A stretch of 64,000 nt of DNA. Source: Micromonospora sp. NBC_00421 (GTDB taxonomy: Bacteria > Actinomycetota > Actinomycetes > Mycobacteriales > Micromonosporaceae). The notes under the pieces are model-generated. The model did not search any database. It had not been told where the DNA came from and saw only the letters and a list, made by a program, of their open reading frames with translations. Positions 51,750 through 60,271 of the stretch are shown piece after piece. The position numbers were made by a program, and so were the translations under genes. The DNA is taken from positions 5,460,001-5,524,000 of the forward strand of contig NZ_CP107929.1 of the NCBI RefSeq assembly GCF_036017915.1, read 5' to 3'. Each line of letters starts with the position of its first letter. The first letter of the stretch is position 1.

Positions 51750-53900
51750 ATGCACACCGCCCACAACGAGTCGTCAGGAGATGCTGAGGCCGTCGTTCAG
51801 GCCGGGACGGTGTACGGCGGCATCAACCTGTTCGGGCGTGCGGGACCACCACCTCCACCACCTCGCCAACTGCCCTTCGACGCGACCCGCTTCGTCAACC
51901 GCCAGCAGACCATCACCCGACTGGACGCCGCACTGCCAGCCGAGAACGCGACGGCTGCTGGCGGCCAGTCGATGACGGTTGCGGCCATCGCGGGCGCCCC
52001 CGGCGTGGGCAAGACAGCCTTGGCCGTGCACTGGGCGCACCGGGTCCGGCAGTGGTTCGCCGACGGCGATCTCTACGTCGACATGCGCGGCTACGGCCCC
52101 GGACCGGCCTTGGACGTCGGACAGGCATTGGACACATTCCTGCGCGCCCTCCATGTGCCTGCCGATCAGATCCCGACGGATACCGAGGGACGCGCCGCCC
52201 TCTACCGGTCCGTCCTGGCCGGCAAGCGGGTGTTGATCGTGGTGGACAATGTGTCCACGGTCGGCCAGGTCCGGCCGCTGCTGCCGGCGACCCCGAGCTG
52301 CATGGCGATCATCACCAGCCGCAGCCGGCTCTCCGGCCTCGTCGCGCGGGAAGGAGCGTCACGGATGACCCTGGATGTCCTGTCCCCCGACGAAGCAGTT
52401 GCGCTGCTGAGCGACAGCATCGGCGGCGACCGCGTCAACGGCGAGCCGCAGGCCGCCGCCGAACTCGCCCGCCGCTGCGCCTACCTCCCGCTCGCCCTGC
52501 GGATCCTCGGCGAACGCATCGCCAACACCCCCCATGCCACCCTCGCGGAGTTCGTGGCTGACCTGGCACTCGTTGAGCGTCAACTTGATGCCCTCACCAT
52601 CGACGGTGACGAACTGTCCGACGTCCGGGCGGTGTTCTCCTGGTCCTATCAGGCTCTGCCGGAGGACACGACGCGGTTCTTCCGCATCCTCGGATTGCAT
52701 GCCGGCTCCGACATCTCCGCCGCCGCAGCCGCAGCCATCACCGGCGTGAACCTGCCCCGAGCCCGCAACCTCCTCGACCAGCTCACCGCTGCGCACCTCG
52801 TACAGAATCCTGCCCGCGACCGGTACCTGTTCCACGACCTTCTGCGCGCCTATGCCCTCGAACGCGCGCAGGGCGAAGAGACCCCCGAACAGCAACGCCG
52901 AGCGCGACGCCGCGTCTACACCTGGTACCTGTGGATGGCCGAGGAAGGCCGGAAGATCATCCTTCCCTACTCCCACGCCATCCCGCTGCCCCCAGCCGGA
53001 CCTGACGTACCGCTCACTCCTCCCAGCGCCGTGGCCGAGGCAATGGCCTGGTTCGAGCGGGAACGCCTCAACCTCCTCGACAACGTTCGACAAGCAGACC
53101 AGTTGGGTGACCACGACATCGCCTGGCAGATCCCTGTGGTCAGTGACGGCTTCTTCGAACTCAAGTCGTACTGGGCCGACTGGCGCGAGATCCACCTCAC
53201 CGGCCTACACGCCGCACGGTCCACCGGGTCCCGCCTCGGCGAGGCCGCCAACCTCCGTTGCCTCGGCGACGCCTACTGGCGGACGGAGCAGCGCGATGCC
53301 GCGCTCGACTGCTACCGCCAAGGCGTCGAGGCCAGTCGCGACGTCAACGACCACTGGGTGGAAGGATTCTGCCTCCGGGGTCTGGGCCTCATCCACGAGG
53401 AACTCGGCCAGTTGGAAGAAGCCCTCGATCTGTACGGCCAGGCACGGGAGCTTTTCCGGCGTCACGGCATCGCCCGAGGCGAAGGCATGTCGCTGCTCAG
53501 TCTCGGCAACTGCCACCGCGCACGGGGACACCTCGATATCGCTATCACCCAATACCGCCAAGCGGTCGCCGTCCTCGACGGCATCAACGACCAGTGGAGC
53601 GTCGCCTGGGCCTCCTACCCCCTCGGCTTGGCCTACCAGCAGGCCGGCCAACTCGACGAAGCCCTCGAACAGCATCAGCGGGCACTGGAGCTTTTCCGCA
53701 GATTCGACGACCGACGCTGCGAAGGGCTCACCCTCGCCGGCCTCGGCGACACCTACCATGCCGCCGGCCAACACCCCGATGCACAGCGCTGCTGGCAGCA
53801 AGCACTCCAGATCCTCGACCCACTCGGTGACCCTCACGCCGACGCTGTCCGCCGTCTCGTCGCGCAAGCCGACAGCTCGAACGAAGAGCATCCGGCCTGA
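51750..53900 (+). CDS. NB-ARC-TPR (NLR-like) STAND NTPase with N-terminal amyloid-like motif
   Basis: A 716-residue STAND protein. Residues 11-29 carry AVVQAGTVYGGINLFG, the counterpart of the motif in the small protein at 50374. A Pro-rich linker leads to the NB-ARC domain (about 50-330) with Walker A GAPGVGKTA at 82-90, Walker B VLIVVDNV at 161-168, the ITSRSRL sensor and the LPLALR (GLPL-type) motif. A winged-helix-like part (about 300-400) and about six TPR repeats follow (about 500-700; AANLRCLGDAYWRT, GFCLRGLGLIHEELGQLEEALDLY and so on). GGAGGGAG precedes the ATG. Likely oligomerises on ligand binding and seeds the effector. Confidence 0.92.
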   Translation: MHTAHNESSGDAEAVVQAGTVYGGINLFGRAGPPPPPPRQLPFDATRFVNRQQTITRLDAALPAENATAAGGQSMTVAAIAGAPGVGKTALAVHWAHRVRQWFADGDLYVDMRGYGPGPALDVGQALDTFLRALHVPADQIPTDTEGRAALYRSVLAGKRVLIVVDNVSTVGQVRPLLPATPSCMAIITSRSRLSGLVAREGASRMTLDVLSPDEAVALLSDSIGGDRVNGEPQAAAELARRCAYLPLALRILGERIANTPHATLAEFVADLALVERQLDALTIDGDELSDVRAVFSWSYQALPEDTTRFFRILGLHAGSDISAAAAAAITGVNLPRARNLLDQLTAAHLVQNPARDRYLFHDLLRAYALERAQGEETPEQQRRARRRVYTWYLWMAEEGRKIILPYSHAIPLPPAGPDVPLTPPSAVAEAMAWFERERLNLLDNVRQADQLGDHDIAWQIPVVSDGFFELKSYWADWREIHLTGLHAARSTGSRLGEAANLRCLGDAYWRTEQRDAALDCYRQGVEASRDVNDHWVEGFCLRGLGLIHEELGQLEEALDLYGQARELFRRHGIARGEGMSLLSLGNCHRARGHLDIAITQYRQAVAVLDGINDQWSVAWASYPLGLAYQQAGQLDEALEQHQRALELFRRFDDRRCEGLTLAGLGDTYHAAGQHPDAQRCWQQALQILDPLGDPHADAVRRLVAQADSSNEEHPA

Positions 53901-53914
53901 TCCAACCCGCCATG

Positions 53915-53944
53915 CCGCGCACGTCCACCTGGGGAAGTGCGCGG
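53915..53944. terminator. Hairpin between convergent NLR and pectate lyase genes
   Basis: CCGCGCAC pairs with GTGCGCGG over a 14-base loop, placed between the two convergent stop codons, so it can serve both. Confidence 0.6.
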
Positions 53945-53968
53945 CCCGCCTGGGGTTTGGCGTGGGAG

Positions 53969-54778
53969 TTACTTGTAGACGATGTTCGACGACGTGTACT
54001 TGCAGTACGTACCGTCGGGCCCGCTGCCGGTCTTGACGGGCTCGGCACCGGAGCTGTTGCCCGTGTAGCGGTCGCAGATGGAGATCTTCCGGCTGCTGTC
54101 GCCGTAGATGGTGATGCCCGAGAACGTCGCGGTGTCGCCGTAGTTGGTGTTGATGCCGGCGAGCACCTTGCCGGGGGCGGTCACCGTGACGTTCTGGATG
54201 ACGACGGTCCGCTTGTACTGGGTCGAGCAGTTGCCGCACGACCGGTACAGCTTGCCGAAGTTGCTGACGTCGAAGTTCTTGATGGTCAGCTTGCCGCCGC
54301 CGTTGTGCTGGAACACCTTGTCCGAGGCGGACCGGGCACCGCCGCCGTCGACCGTGTAGTTCGCCGACGAGCCGCCCTTGAAGGTGGCGGCGTCCTCGCC
54401 GACGTCCTCCCACCACACGTTGACCAGCGTGCAGGTGCCCTTGCAGTGGATGCCGTCGGCGGCCGGCGAGCCGATGATCACGTTCTTGATCGTCGCGCCG
54501 TCGGCCAGTTCGAGGATCGGCTTCTGGCTCTCGCTCTGGCCGCCGTCGCCCATCGCGCCGCCGGCCTTGAAGCGCACCAGGCCGTAGTCCTTGGTGCCGC
54601 TGACCGACTGGGTGCTGGTGACTGTGGTGGTGCTCTTGGCCGTGGGCCAGGTGGCGGCCTGGGCACCGGTCTGGGTCACGACCAGGCCGGCAGCGACCAG
54701 CCCGACGGTGGCGAGCGGCACCAGGGCGAGTCGCCACCGCCGGTGGCGTGCTGGTGCGCCGTTCTCACGTGTGCTCAC
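53969..54778 (-). CDS. Pectate lyase, polysaccharide lyase family 3, secreted
   Basis: A 269-residue secreted protein. After a signal peptide (basic RHRRWRL, hydrophobic stretch, cleavage near AQAA at about 41) comes a parallel beta-helix: GGQSESQKPILELADGATIKNVIIG, GIHCKGTCTLVNVWWEDVGEDAAT, KVFQHNGGGKLTIKNF. These segments match PL3 pectate lyases, with the acidic calcium-binding residues in EDVGEDAAT. Start GTG 54778 follows GGAGG at five bases. It cleaves pectate by beta-elimination, consistent with a plant-associated or litter-dwelling host. A LacI-type operator lies about 90 bases upstream. Confidence 0.94.
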   Translation of the reverse strand: MSTRENGAPARHRRWRLALVPLATVGLVAAGLVVTQTGAQAATWPTAKSTTTVTSTQSVSGTKDYGLVRFKAGGAMGDGGQSESQKPILELADGATIKNVIIGSPAADGIHCKGTCTLVNVWWEDVGEDAATFKGGSSANYTVDGGGARSASDKVFQHNGGGKLTIKNFDVSNFGKLYRSCGNCSTQYKRTVVIQNVTVTAPGKVLAGINTNYGDTATFSGITIYGDSSRKISICDRYTGNSSGAEPVKTGSGPDGTYCKYTSSNIVYK

Positions 54779-54862
54779 GTGTCCTCCGAATGGATCAAGG
54801 GACGGGTGGTGGTGGCGGACGGGTCCGCGCCGCAGGGCGCTCACCGGCGTGCCGTACACCTC

Positions 54863-54877
54863 GGGAAAGCGCTTGCC
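54863..54877. promoter_or_regulatory. LacI-family operator-like palindrome upstream of pectate lyase
   Basis: GGGAAAGCGCTTGCC is a near-palindrome centred on CG, typical for LacI/GalR-type sugar repressors in actinomycetes. It is 85 to 99 bases upstream of the pectate lyase start, a place where it could control the lyase gene. The regulator is not in the window. Confidence 0.5.
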
Positions 54878-54999
54878 TGCAAGGTGTCACGTTACGATAA
54901 ACGTCGATTTCTTGGAAGGGTCTGCGCTCGGGGAAGCCAAGATTCTGTTGCCCAGAGATCAGCGCGCCCGTGCAGGGGATCAACCCGACTCGATGGTGC

Positions 55000-55036
55000 G
55001 ATGTAGCGGTATCGGAGCGCTTGATACCACTCCATC
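55000..55036. repeat. Degenerate hairpin with GTAGCGGTATC
   Basis: GATGTAGCGGTATC (55000-55013) and GATACCACTCCATC (55023-55036) pair at 12 of 14 positions. It shares the word GTAGCGGTATC with 47025-47038 and, in part, 49314-49358. It lies in the gap between the pectate lyase promoter and the end of the phosphatidyltransferase gene. Confidence 0.5.
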
Positions 55037-55091
55037 GACCCAGCTGAGTCGATCAAGCCGGGCGGGCCGACATGGCCCGCGCGAGTGTGGG

Positions 55092-55814
55092 TCAGCGCAG
55101 CGAGGCGCGGGCCGAGAAGGCGATGCTGGCCAGCAGGAACCCGCCGTTGACGATGGTGAACGCCACGATCACCCAGAACACCAGCGCCGGGGCGAGCATC
55201 AGCACCAACCCCGCCACGAAGATCACCGCGCCGTAGTCGCGGACCAGCTTCGCCAGGCGTACCGGCAGCGAGGTCGAGGTGACCATGCTGGCCGCGTTCG
55301 GGCCGGACTGCATCACCGAGGTCACCAGGTTGACCATCCAGGTGCCGGCGAAGGTCGCGATCAGCCAGGTCGGCGTTTCCGGGCGCTGCGCCACGGCGGT
55401 GGCGGACAGGGCGGCGACCAGGGCGATCTGGGCGGCCACGTCACAGAGCACGTCGACCCGGGCACCGGCCGCGCTGCCCTGGCCGGTCACCCGGGCGAGC
55501 TGCCCGTCCGCGCAGTCCAGGGCGTACGCCACCTGCCAGCCGACCAGCGCGACCAGCCCGACTACCCAGGCCGGGACGGTGCCGGCGGCGACCCGGTCGG
55601 CGAGCGCCACCACCGTCACCGAGGCGGCCAGGCCGAGCACCAGGTTGGTGATGGTCAACGCGGTCGGGCGCAGCCCGAGACGCTGGGCGACCAGGGCGAA
55701 GACGGCACCCAGCCACTGGCTGACCGACTCGCTGAACAGGCCGCCGCCCCGGTTTACCCGGTGGAAGTCGGCAACGGTGGGACGGGGTTCAGCCACAGTG
55801 GTCGCGGAGTGCAC
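55092..55814 (-). CDS. CDP-alcohol phosphatidyltransferase family protein
   Basis: A 240-residue membrane enzyme with six or so helices and the family motif in DCADGQLARVTGQGSAAGARVD..CD (D-x2-DG-x2-AR-x7or8-G-x3-D-x3-D) at about 100-125. It moves an alcohol phosphate from a CDP-activated donor to an acceptor. It is the third gene of a coupled operon with a nucleotidyltransferase and a glycerol-1-phosphate dehydrogenase-like protein. Its start is a GTG at 55814 or 55796; both overlap the preceding gene. Confidence 0.9.
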   Translation of the reverse strand: MHSATTVAEPRPTVADFHRVNRGGGLFSESVSQWLGAVFALVAQRLGLRPTALTITNLVLGLAASVTVVALADRVAAGTVPAWVVGLVALVGWQVAYALDCADGQLARVTGQGSAAGARVDVLCDVAAQIALVAALSATAVAQRPETPTWLIATFAGTWMVNLVTSVMQSGPNAASMVTSTSLPVRLAKLVRDYGAVIFVAGLVLMLAPALVFWVIVAFTIVNGGFLLASIAFSARASLR

Positions 55815-56856
55815 CGGCGTAGTCTGCCAGCCGCTCCCGCGTCTCGGTAACCGACATGGCCAGGTGCTCCAGGATGGTGTACCGGTCGGGGCGGGTGGCC
55901 GGGGCGAACTGCACCGCCTCGACGAACTGGTCGTCGGTCAGGCCCACGTCGGCGGGGTGCCGGGGCAGCCCGTGCCGGCCCAGGCAGGCCGACATCTCGG
56001 CGAAGCGCCGCAGGTCACCCCGCAGGTAGGTGCAGAACAGCGCGCCGAGCCCGGCCAGCTCGCCGTGCGACGAGGTGCCGGGAAAGAGGGCGTCGATCGC
56101 GTGCATGATCTCGTGGCAGCCGCCGCTGGCCGGTCGGCTGCTGCCGCAGACCGCCATCGCCAGGCCGCTGGAGATCAGCGCCTCGGCCAGCACCGTGACG
56201 AACGCGTCGTCGGTCATGTCGCCGGTGTGTGCGAGCACCGCCTCCGCGCCCATCCGGGCCAGCGAGGCGGCCAGGCCGTCGACCGGTTCGCCGCGTACCC
56301 GGCGGGCCAGTTCCCAGTCGGCCAGGGCGCTGATGTTGCTCACCACGTCGCCGATGCCGGCCCGGTTGTGCCGGTCCGGCCCGGCCGCCACGAAGTCGAG
56401 GTCGACGATCACCGCGATCGGGATGTGCACCCCGTAGGAGCCCTTGATGCCGCCGTTGATCAGGCTGGCCACCGGAGAGGCGATGCCGTCGTTGGCGAGG
56501 CTGGTCGCCATGGTCACCATCGGCAGCCCGCGCCGGGTGGCGGCGTACTTCGCCACGTCGATGGTCTTGCCGCCGCCGATGCCGACCACCGCGTCGTACG
56601 AGCGTTCGCGGAGCTTGCCGCCCAACTCGTCGGCGGCGTCGAGGGTGCCGCCGGCCACGGTGAACACGTCCGCCGAGCGCAGCGACGGCCGGATCAGCTC
56701 GGCGATCTGTTCGCCCTGCCCGGGGCCGACCGCCACCGCCACGTCGCCGCCGGCGGAGATCCGCCCGTCGGCCAGGATCGTGGCGAGGTCGGCGACCGCC
56801 CCGCGCCGCACGTCGATGTGCAGCGGGGTCAGGATGGTACGGGCTAGTAGCGGCAC
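55789..56856 (-). CDS. sn-Glycerol-1-phosphate dehydrogenase-like protein (EgsA/AraM family)
   Basis: A 355-residue member of the group III metal-dependent alcohol dehydrogenases. It has the NAD(P)-binding GIGGGKTIDVAKYAA and SLANDGIASPVAS segments and metal-binding histidines in GCHEIMHAID and SSHGELAGLG, as in archaeal G1P dehydrogenase and B. subtilis AraM. It would reduce dihydroxyacetone phosphate to sn-glycerol-1-phosphate, or act on a related keto-polyol phosphate. Start and stop overlap its neighbours in the operon. Confidence 0.9.
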   Translation of the reverse strand: MPLLARTILTPLHIDVRRGAVADLATILADGRISAGGDVAVAVGPGQGEQIAELIRPSLRSADVFTVAGGTLDAADELGGKLRERSYDAVVGIGGGKTIDVAKYAATRRGLPMVTMATSLANDGIASPVASLINGGIKGSYGVHIPIAVIVDLDFVAAGPDRHNRAGIGDVVSNISALADWELARRVRGEPVDGLAASLARMGAEAVLAHTGDMTDDAFVTVLAEALISSGLAMAVCGSSRPASGGCHEIMHAIDALFPGTSSHGELAGLGALFCTYLRGDLRRFAEMSACLGRHGLPRHPADVGLTDDQFVEAVQFAPATRPDRYTILEHLAMSVTETRERLADYAGALRDHCG

Positions 56857-57575
56857 GCGATCTCCCGCGCCCGGGTCAGGTCGTCGTGGTTGTCGACCTC
56901 GACCCAGGAGACGTCACCGATCGGCGCGGCCCGCACCTCGCCACCCCGGTCGGCGAACTCCTGGTAGCCGTCCTCGTAGTAGAGGTTCGGGTCCCGCCGC
57001 CAGGTCGCCTCCAGCGCGTCGGCGAGCGCCCCGGCCACCTGCGGCTCGATCAGCGTCGCGCCGATGTACTCCCCGTACGCCTCGCCCGGATCCATCAGCT
57101 TGGTGATCCGGGTGAGCTGGCCGGCGGCGTCGAAGGTGGTCTTCATCTCCTCCTCGGCCAGCGCCTTGAGGGTGTCCACGGCCAGCAGGATGCCCGGCCC
57201 GCGCTCGGCCAGCAGGGTCTTCTCCACGCCCACCGGGTGCACGGTGTCCCCGTTGACGAGCAGCACACCCCGGGCGAAGTGCTCCCGGGCCAGCCACAGC
57301 GAGTAGGCGTTGTTCCACTCCTCGGCCTTGTCGTTGTGCACCAGGCTGAGGGTGACGCCGTACTTCTCCTCCAGGGCCGGCTGCCGCTGTACGACCGCGT
57401 CGGCGGCGTAGCCGACCACGATCACGATCTCGGTGAGCCCCACCTCGGCCAGGTTGCGCAGCGCGATGTCCAGGATGGTGGTCTCACCGTCCACCGGCAC
57501 CAACGCCTTGGGCAGGGTGTCGGTGTACGGGCGCAGTCGGCGCCCCGCACCGGCCGCGAGCACCATCCCGATCAT
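56844..57575 (-). CDS. Sugar/polyol-phosphate nucleotidyltransferase
   Basis: A 243-residue nucleotidyltransferase with the N-terminal pyrophosphorylase motif MVLAAGAGRRLRPYTDTLPKALVPV, an acidic metal site LLVNGDT and a second VEVDNHDDL near the end. It activates a phosphorylated sugar or polyol as a nucleotide, most likely as CDP given the CDP-alcohol phosphatidyltransferase downstream. It heads the three-gene operon and overlaps the next gene by 13 bases. The true substrate may be glycerol-1-phosphate or an inositol phosphate. Confidence 0.9.
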   Translation of the reverse strand: MIGMVLAAGAGRRLRPYTDTLPKALVPVDGETTILDIALRNLAEVGLTEIVIVVGYAADAVVQRQPALEEKYGVTLSLVHNDKAEEWNNAYSLWLAREHFARGVLLVNGDTVHPVGVEKTLLAERGPGILLAVDTLKALAEEEMKTTFDAAGQLTRITKLMDPGEAYGEYIGATLIEPQVAGALADALEATWRRDPNLYYEDGYQEFADRGGEVRAAPIGDVSWVEVDNHDDLTRAREIACRY

Positions 57576-57706
57576 GCGGGGCCTCCCTCGTACGACTCCA
57601 GGTCACCTTTGCGGGTCACCGTTCCAGGTCACCGTGGAGGATAGCCCCGCGTCACCGGGCACCCGCCGCCAACCGGGAGTTCAGCCGGGCAGGGCGGGTC
57701 GGTGGC

Positions 57707-58516
57707 TCAGCCGGGCAGGGCGGCCAGGTCGGCGAGCACGCCCAGCCGCTCGTCGGCGGTCAACGTCGCGTACGGGCCGGCCGCCCGACGGTCGGTCTCC
57801 AGCTCGATGGCCCGCCGCTCCGGCCCGTCCGACAGCTCCCCGACGCTTGTCGCGGTGTGCCCGGCGGCGGTCCACGCGGCGGCGTGCGCGTCCGCCCGGT
57901 GGTAACGCAGCGTGCCGATCCGGTTGAGCAGCAGCACCCCCGACGGGGTGCCGTCCGGCTCGTACGGCGGGGCCATCGCGGCGAACGCCGGCCCCGGTTC
58001 GGCAGCCGGCTCACCGGCCAGCAGCACCGCGTACGCCAGCACCCGGCCGCACGCCTCGACCAGCCGGTGCACCCGGTCGTCGTGCCCGGCCCACAGCTCC
58101 TCGGTCACCTCGGCGTGCACCTGGTAGAGCTCGGTGAGGAAGTCGACGCCCCGCTCGGTGGCGGTGAAGCCGCCGTCCGACCGGCGGGCGATCATGCCGT
58201 GCGCGACCTGCTTGTCGAGCGCCCGCTGGCAGGTCGCCGGGTCGCGGTAGCGGTTGACCGCCGCGAAGCCGGCCCGGTCGACGACGCCCCCCGGCGCGGC
58301 GAGCCGGGTGCGGAACTCCACCAGGAAACCGGTGGCGGCCGGTCCGCCGTACCGCTGGCTCAACTCGGCGCCGCCACCGTCGCGGCCGGCGAGCATCCCG
58401 GCCACGAACGCCCGCTCGACCGCCGGGGCGACCAGACCGGCGAACCGGTGCGGCGCGAGCTCGACGCCATCGTCCACGATCAACGCGCCGGCGCAGCGGA
58501 GGGGCTCGGTGGGCAC
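57707..58516 (-). CDS. Winged-helix-like conserved actinobacterial protein (SCO6745-like)
   Basis: A 269-residue soluble protein. The middle part (about 80-135) looks like a winged helix (ATCQRALDKQVAHGMIARRSDGGFTATERGVDFL), as in MarR-type regulators, and the rest is helical. I believe it belongs to the conserved SCO6745-like family, but this is from memory of the pattern. The start is a GTG at 58516, giving a compact gene; the frame upstream is unlikely to be coding. Divergent from the aminotransferase gene at 58674. Confidence 0.7.
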   Translation of the reverse strand: MPTEPLRCAGALIVDDGVELAPHRFAGLVAPAVERAFVAGMLAGRDGGGAELSQRYGGPAATGFLVEFRTRLAAPGGVVDRAGFAAVNRYRDPATCQRALDKQVAHGMIARRSDGGFTATERGVDFLTELYQVHAEVTEELWAGHDDRVHRLVEACGRVLAYAVLLAGEPAAEPGPAFAAMAPPYEPDGTPSGVLLLNRIGTLRYHRADAHAAAWTAAGHTATSVGELSDGPERRAIELETDRRAAGPYATLTADERLGVLADLAALPG

Positions 58517-58673
58517 ACTTCGACAGTAGCGAGCGCCGACCGCCCGCGCCGATGTCCGGTCCTGTCCCGACCTGCACCGGGGTCGACCGGTTCCGCCCGG
58601 CGGTCGTGCCCGCATGTTGAACTTGGCGTGTATGCCGGCCGGAGCGCCCCGGCCAGGCCCTAGGCTCGTGCGC

Positions 58674-59768
58674 ATGACCGCCGAGCAGCTGATCTCGTTC
58701 GCCCGTGGCGCGCCCTCGCTGGACATCGTGGATGTCGAGGGGCTCAAGGCCGCCGCCGTCCGTGCCTTCGACGCCGACCCCGCCGGGGTCACCGCGTACG
58801 GCACCTCCGTCGGTTACCCGCCCCTGCGGAAGTGGATCGCCGAGAAGCACGGCGTCGAGGCGGATCAGGTGCTCGTCACCAACGGCTCGCTCCAGGCCGA
58901 CGCGTTCCTCTTCGACCACCTGGTCCGGCGCGGCGACGCCGTGGTGGTGGAGCGGCCCACGTACGACCGGACCCTGCTCAACCTCCAGCGGATGGGCGGC
59001 GAGATCCACGGCGTGGGCATCGAGCCGGACGGTCTGGACACCGCCGAGCTGCGCAAGCTGCTGGAATCCGGGGTACGCCCCCGGCTGGCCCACGTGATCC
59101 CCAACTACCAGAACCCGGCCGGGGTGACCCTCTCCCTGGACAAGCGGCGGGAGTTGCTCGACCTCGCCGCCGAGTACGGCTTCACCATCTTCGAGGACGA
59201 CCCGTACGCCGACATCCGGTTCCGGGGTGAGCCGCTGCCGTCGATGCTGTCGATGGACACCCGGGGCGTGGTGGTGCACGCGTCAAGCTTCACCAAGACC
59301 GTCTGCCCCGGGGTCCGGGTCGGTTACCTGGTCGGGCCGGCGAGCCTGATCGCGGACATCGCCAAGTCGGCGACCAGCCTCTACATCTCGCCGGGCATGG
59401 TGGCGCAGGCGATCGTGCACCAGTTCTGCGTCTCCGGTGACGTCCAGCGGTCCATCGCCACGGTGTCGTCGGCGCTGGGCGAGCGGGCCGGGGTGCTGGC
59501 CGAGTCGCTGCGCCGGCACCTGCCCGAGGTGACCTTCGTCGAGCCGGACGGCGGCTACTTCCTCTGGGTGGAGTTCCCGGACGACGTGGACGTGGACCGG
59601 CTGGCCCCGGCCGCCGCCGAGCGGGGCGTCGCCGTGGTCAAGGGCAGCGACTTCATGGTCGACGGCGGGCGGCACGCGCTGCGGCTGGCGTTCTCCGCGG
59701 TGACCGCGGACCGGATCGACGAGGGCGTCCGTCGGCTGGCGGACGCGGTGGCAGCCGTCCGCGGCTGA
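58674..59768 (+). CDS. PLP-dependent aminotransferase (2-aminoadipate/LysN-like)
   Basis: A 364-residue fold-type I aminotransferase, of the group related to MocR aminotransferase domains and LysN. It has YGTSVGYPPLRKWIA, the aromatic-binding NYQNPAGVTLS, EDDPYADIRF and the PLP lysine in SSFTKTVCPGVRVGY, then RLAFS near the end with the carboxylate-binding Arg. TAGGCT lies seven bases before the ATG, so the transcript may be leaderless. Substrate not predictable; it lies outside the biosynthetic cluster. Confidence 0.92.
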   Translation: MTAEQLISFARGAPSLDIVDVEGLKAAAVRAFDADPAGVTAYGTSVGYPPLRKWIAEKHGVEADQVLVTNGSLQADAFLFDHLVRRGDAVVVERPTYDRTLLNLQRMGGEIHGVGIEPDGLDTAELRKLLESGVRPRLAHVIPNYQNPAGVTLSLDKRRELLDLAAEYGFTIFEDDPYADIRFRGEPLPSMLSMDTRGVVVHASSFTKTVCPGVRVGYLVGPASLIADIAKSATSLYISPGMVAQAIVHQFCVSGDVQRSIATVSSALGERAGVLAESLRRHLPEVTFVEPDGGYFLWVEFPDDVDVDRLAPAAAERGVAVVKGSDFMVDGGRHALRLAFSAVTADRIDEGVRRLADAVAAVRG

Positions 59769-60271
59769 CAATATCTGTCGGGTTTCCGACAAAAGTACGG
59801 CGTCGGCCGGTCGAGGGCTCGCCTCGACCGGCCCGGCGACCCACAATGCTGCGAGCGTCGCTCACGTTCGACCGGTGACCAGCCCCACCGCCGCCGGGCG
59901 GACGACGACGCCGCAGCTTTACCCCCCGCCCCAACGGTGCCGGGTGGGTCGGGTCGCCCCCTCACCCCCTGAACGCGGCCCGACCCGCCCGGTACCACCA
60001 CCCGGTCGACCTCCCCGGCTGCCGCCCCGCCCGGACCGGCGCAACCGCCCCGCTCCCGGCCGACGCGGGCCGGTCCCGGCCGATGCGCCCCGCTCCCGGC
60101 CGACCGGTCCCGGATGGAACGCGCAGCCGTCCGCTCGCCGTGACCAGGATCACGCCCGTCGACCCTCCGCCGCCCGTCCGGCACCGGAGGTCACCGATCG
60201 TCCGAGGGTCGCACGGGCCGGTGGCGGCGTAGCCTGCAAGCCGCAGCAGCACACCCGGGAGGGGGAACGCC
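59769..60271. other. Non-coding gap with small hairpin and short repeats
   Basis: About 500 bases. A small hairpin TGTCGG-GTTT-CCGACA (59776-59791) follows the aminotransferase gene. Around 60055-60120 there are several copies of CCCGGCCGA. The promoter of corA is probably near 60220. No gene seen. Confidence 0.4.
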
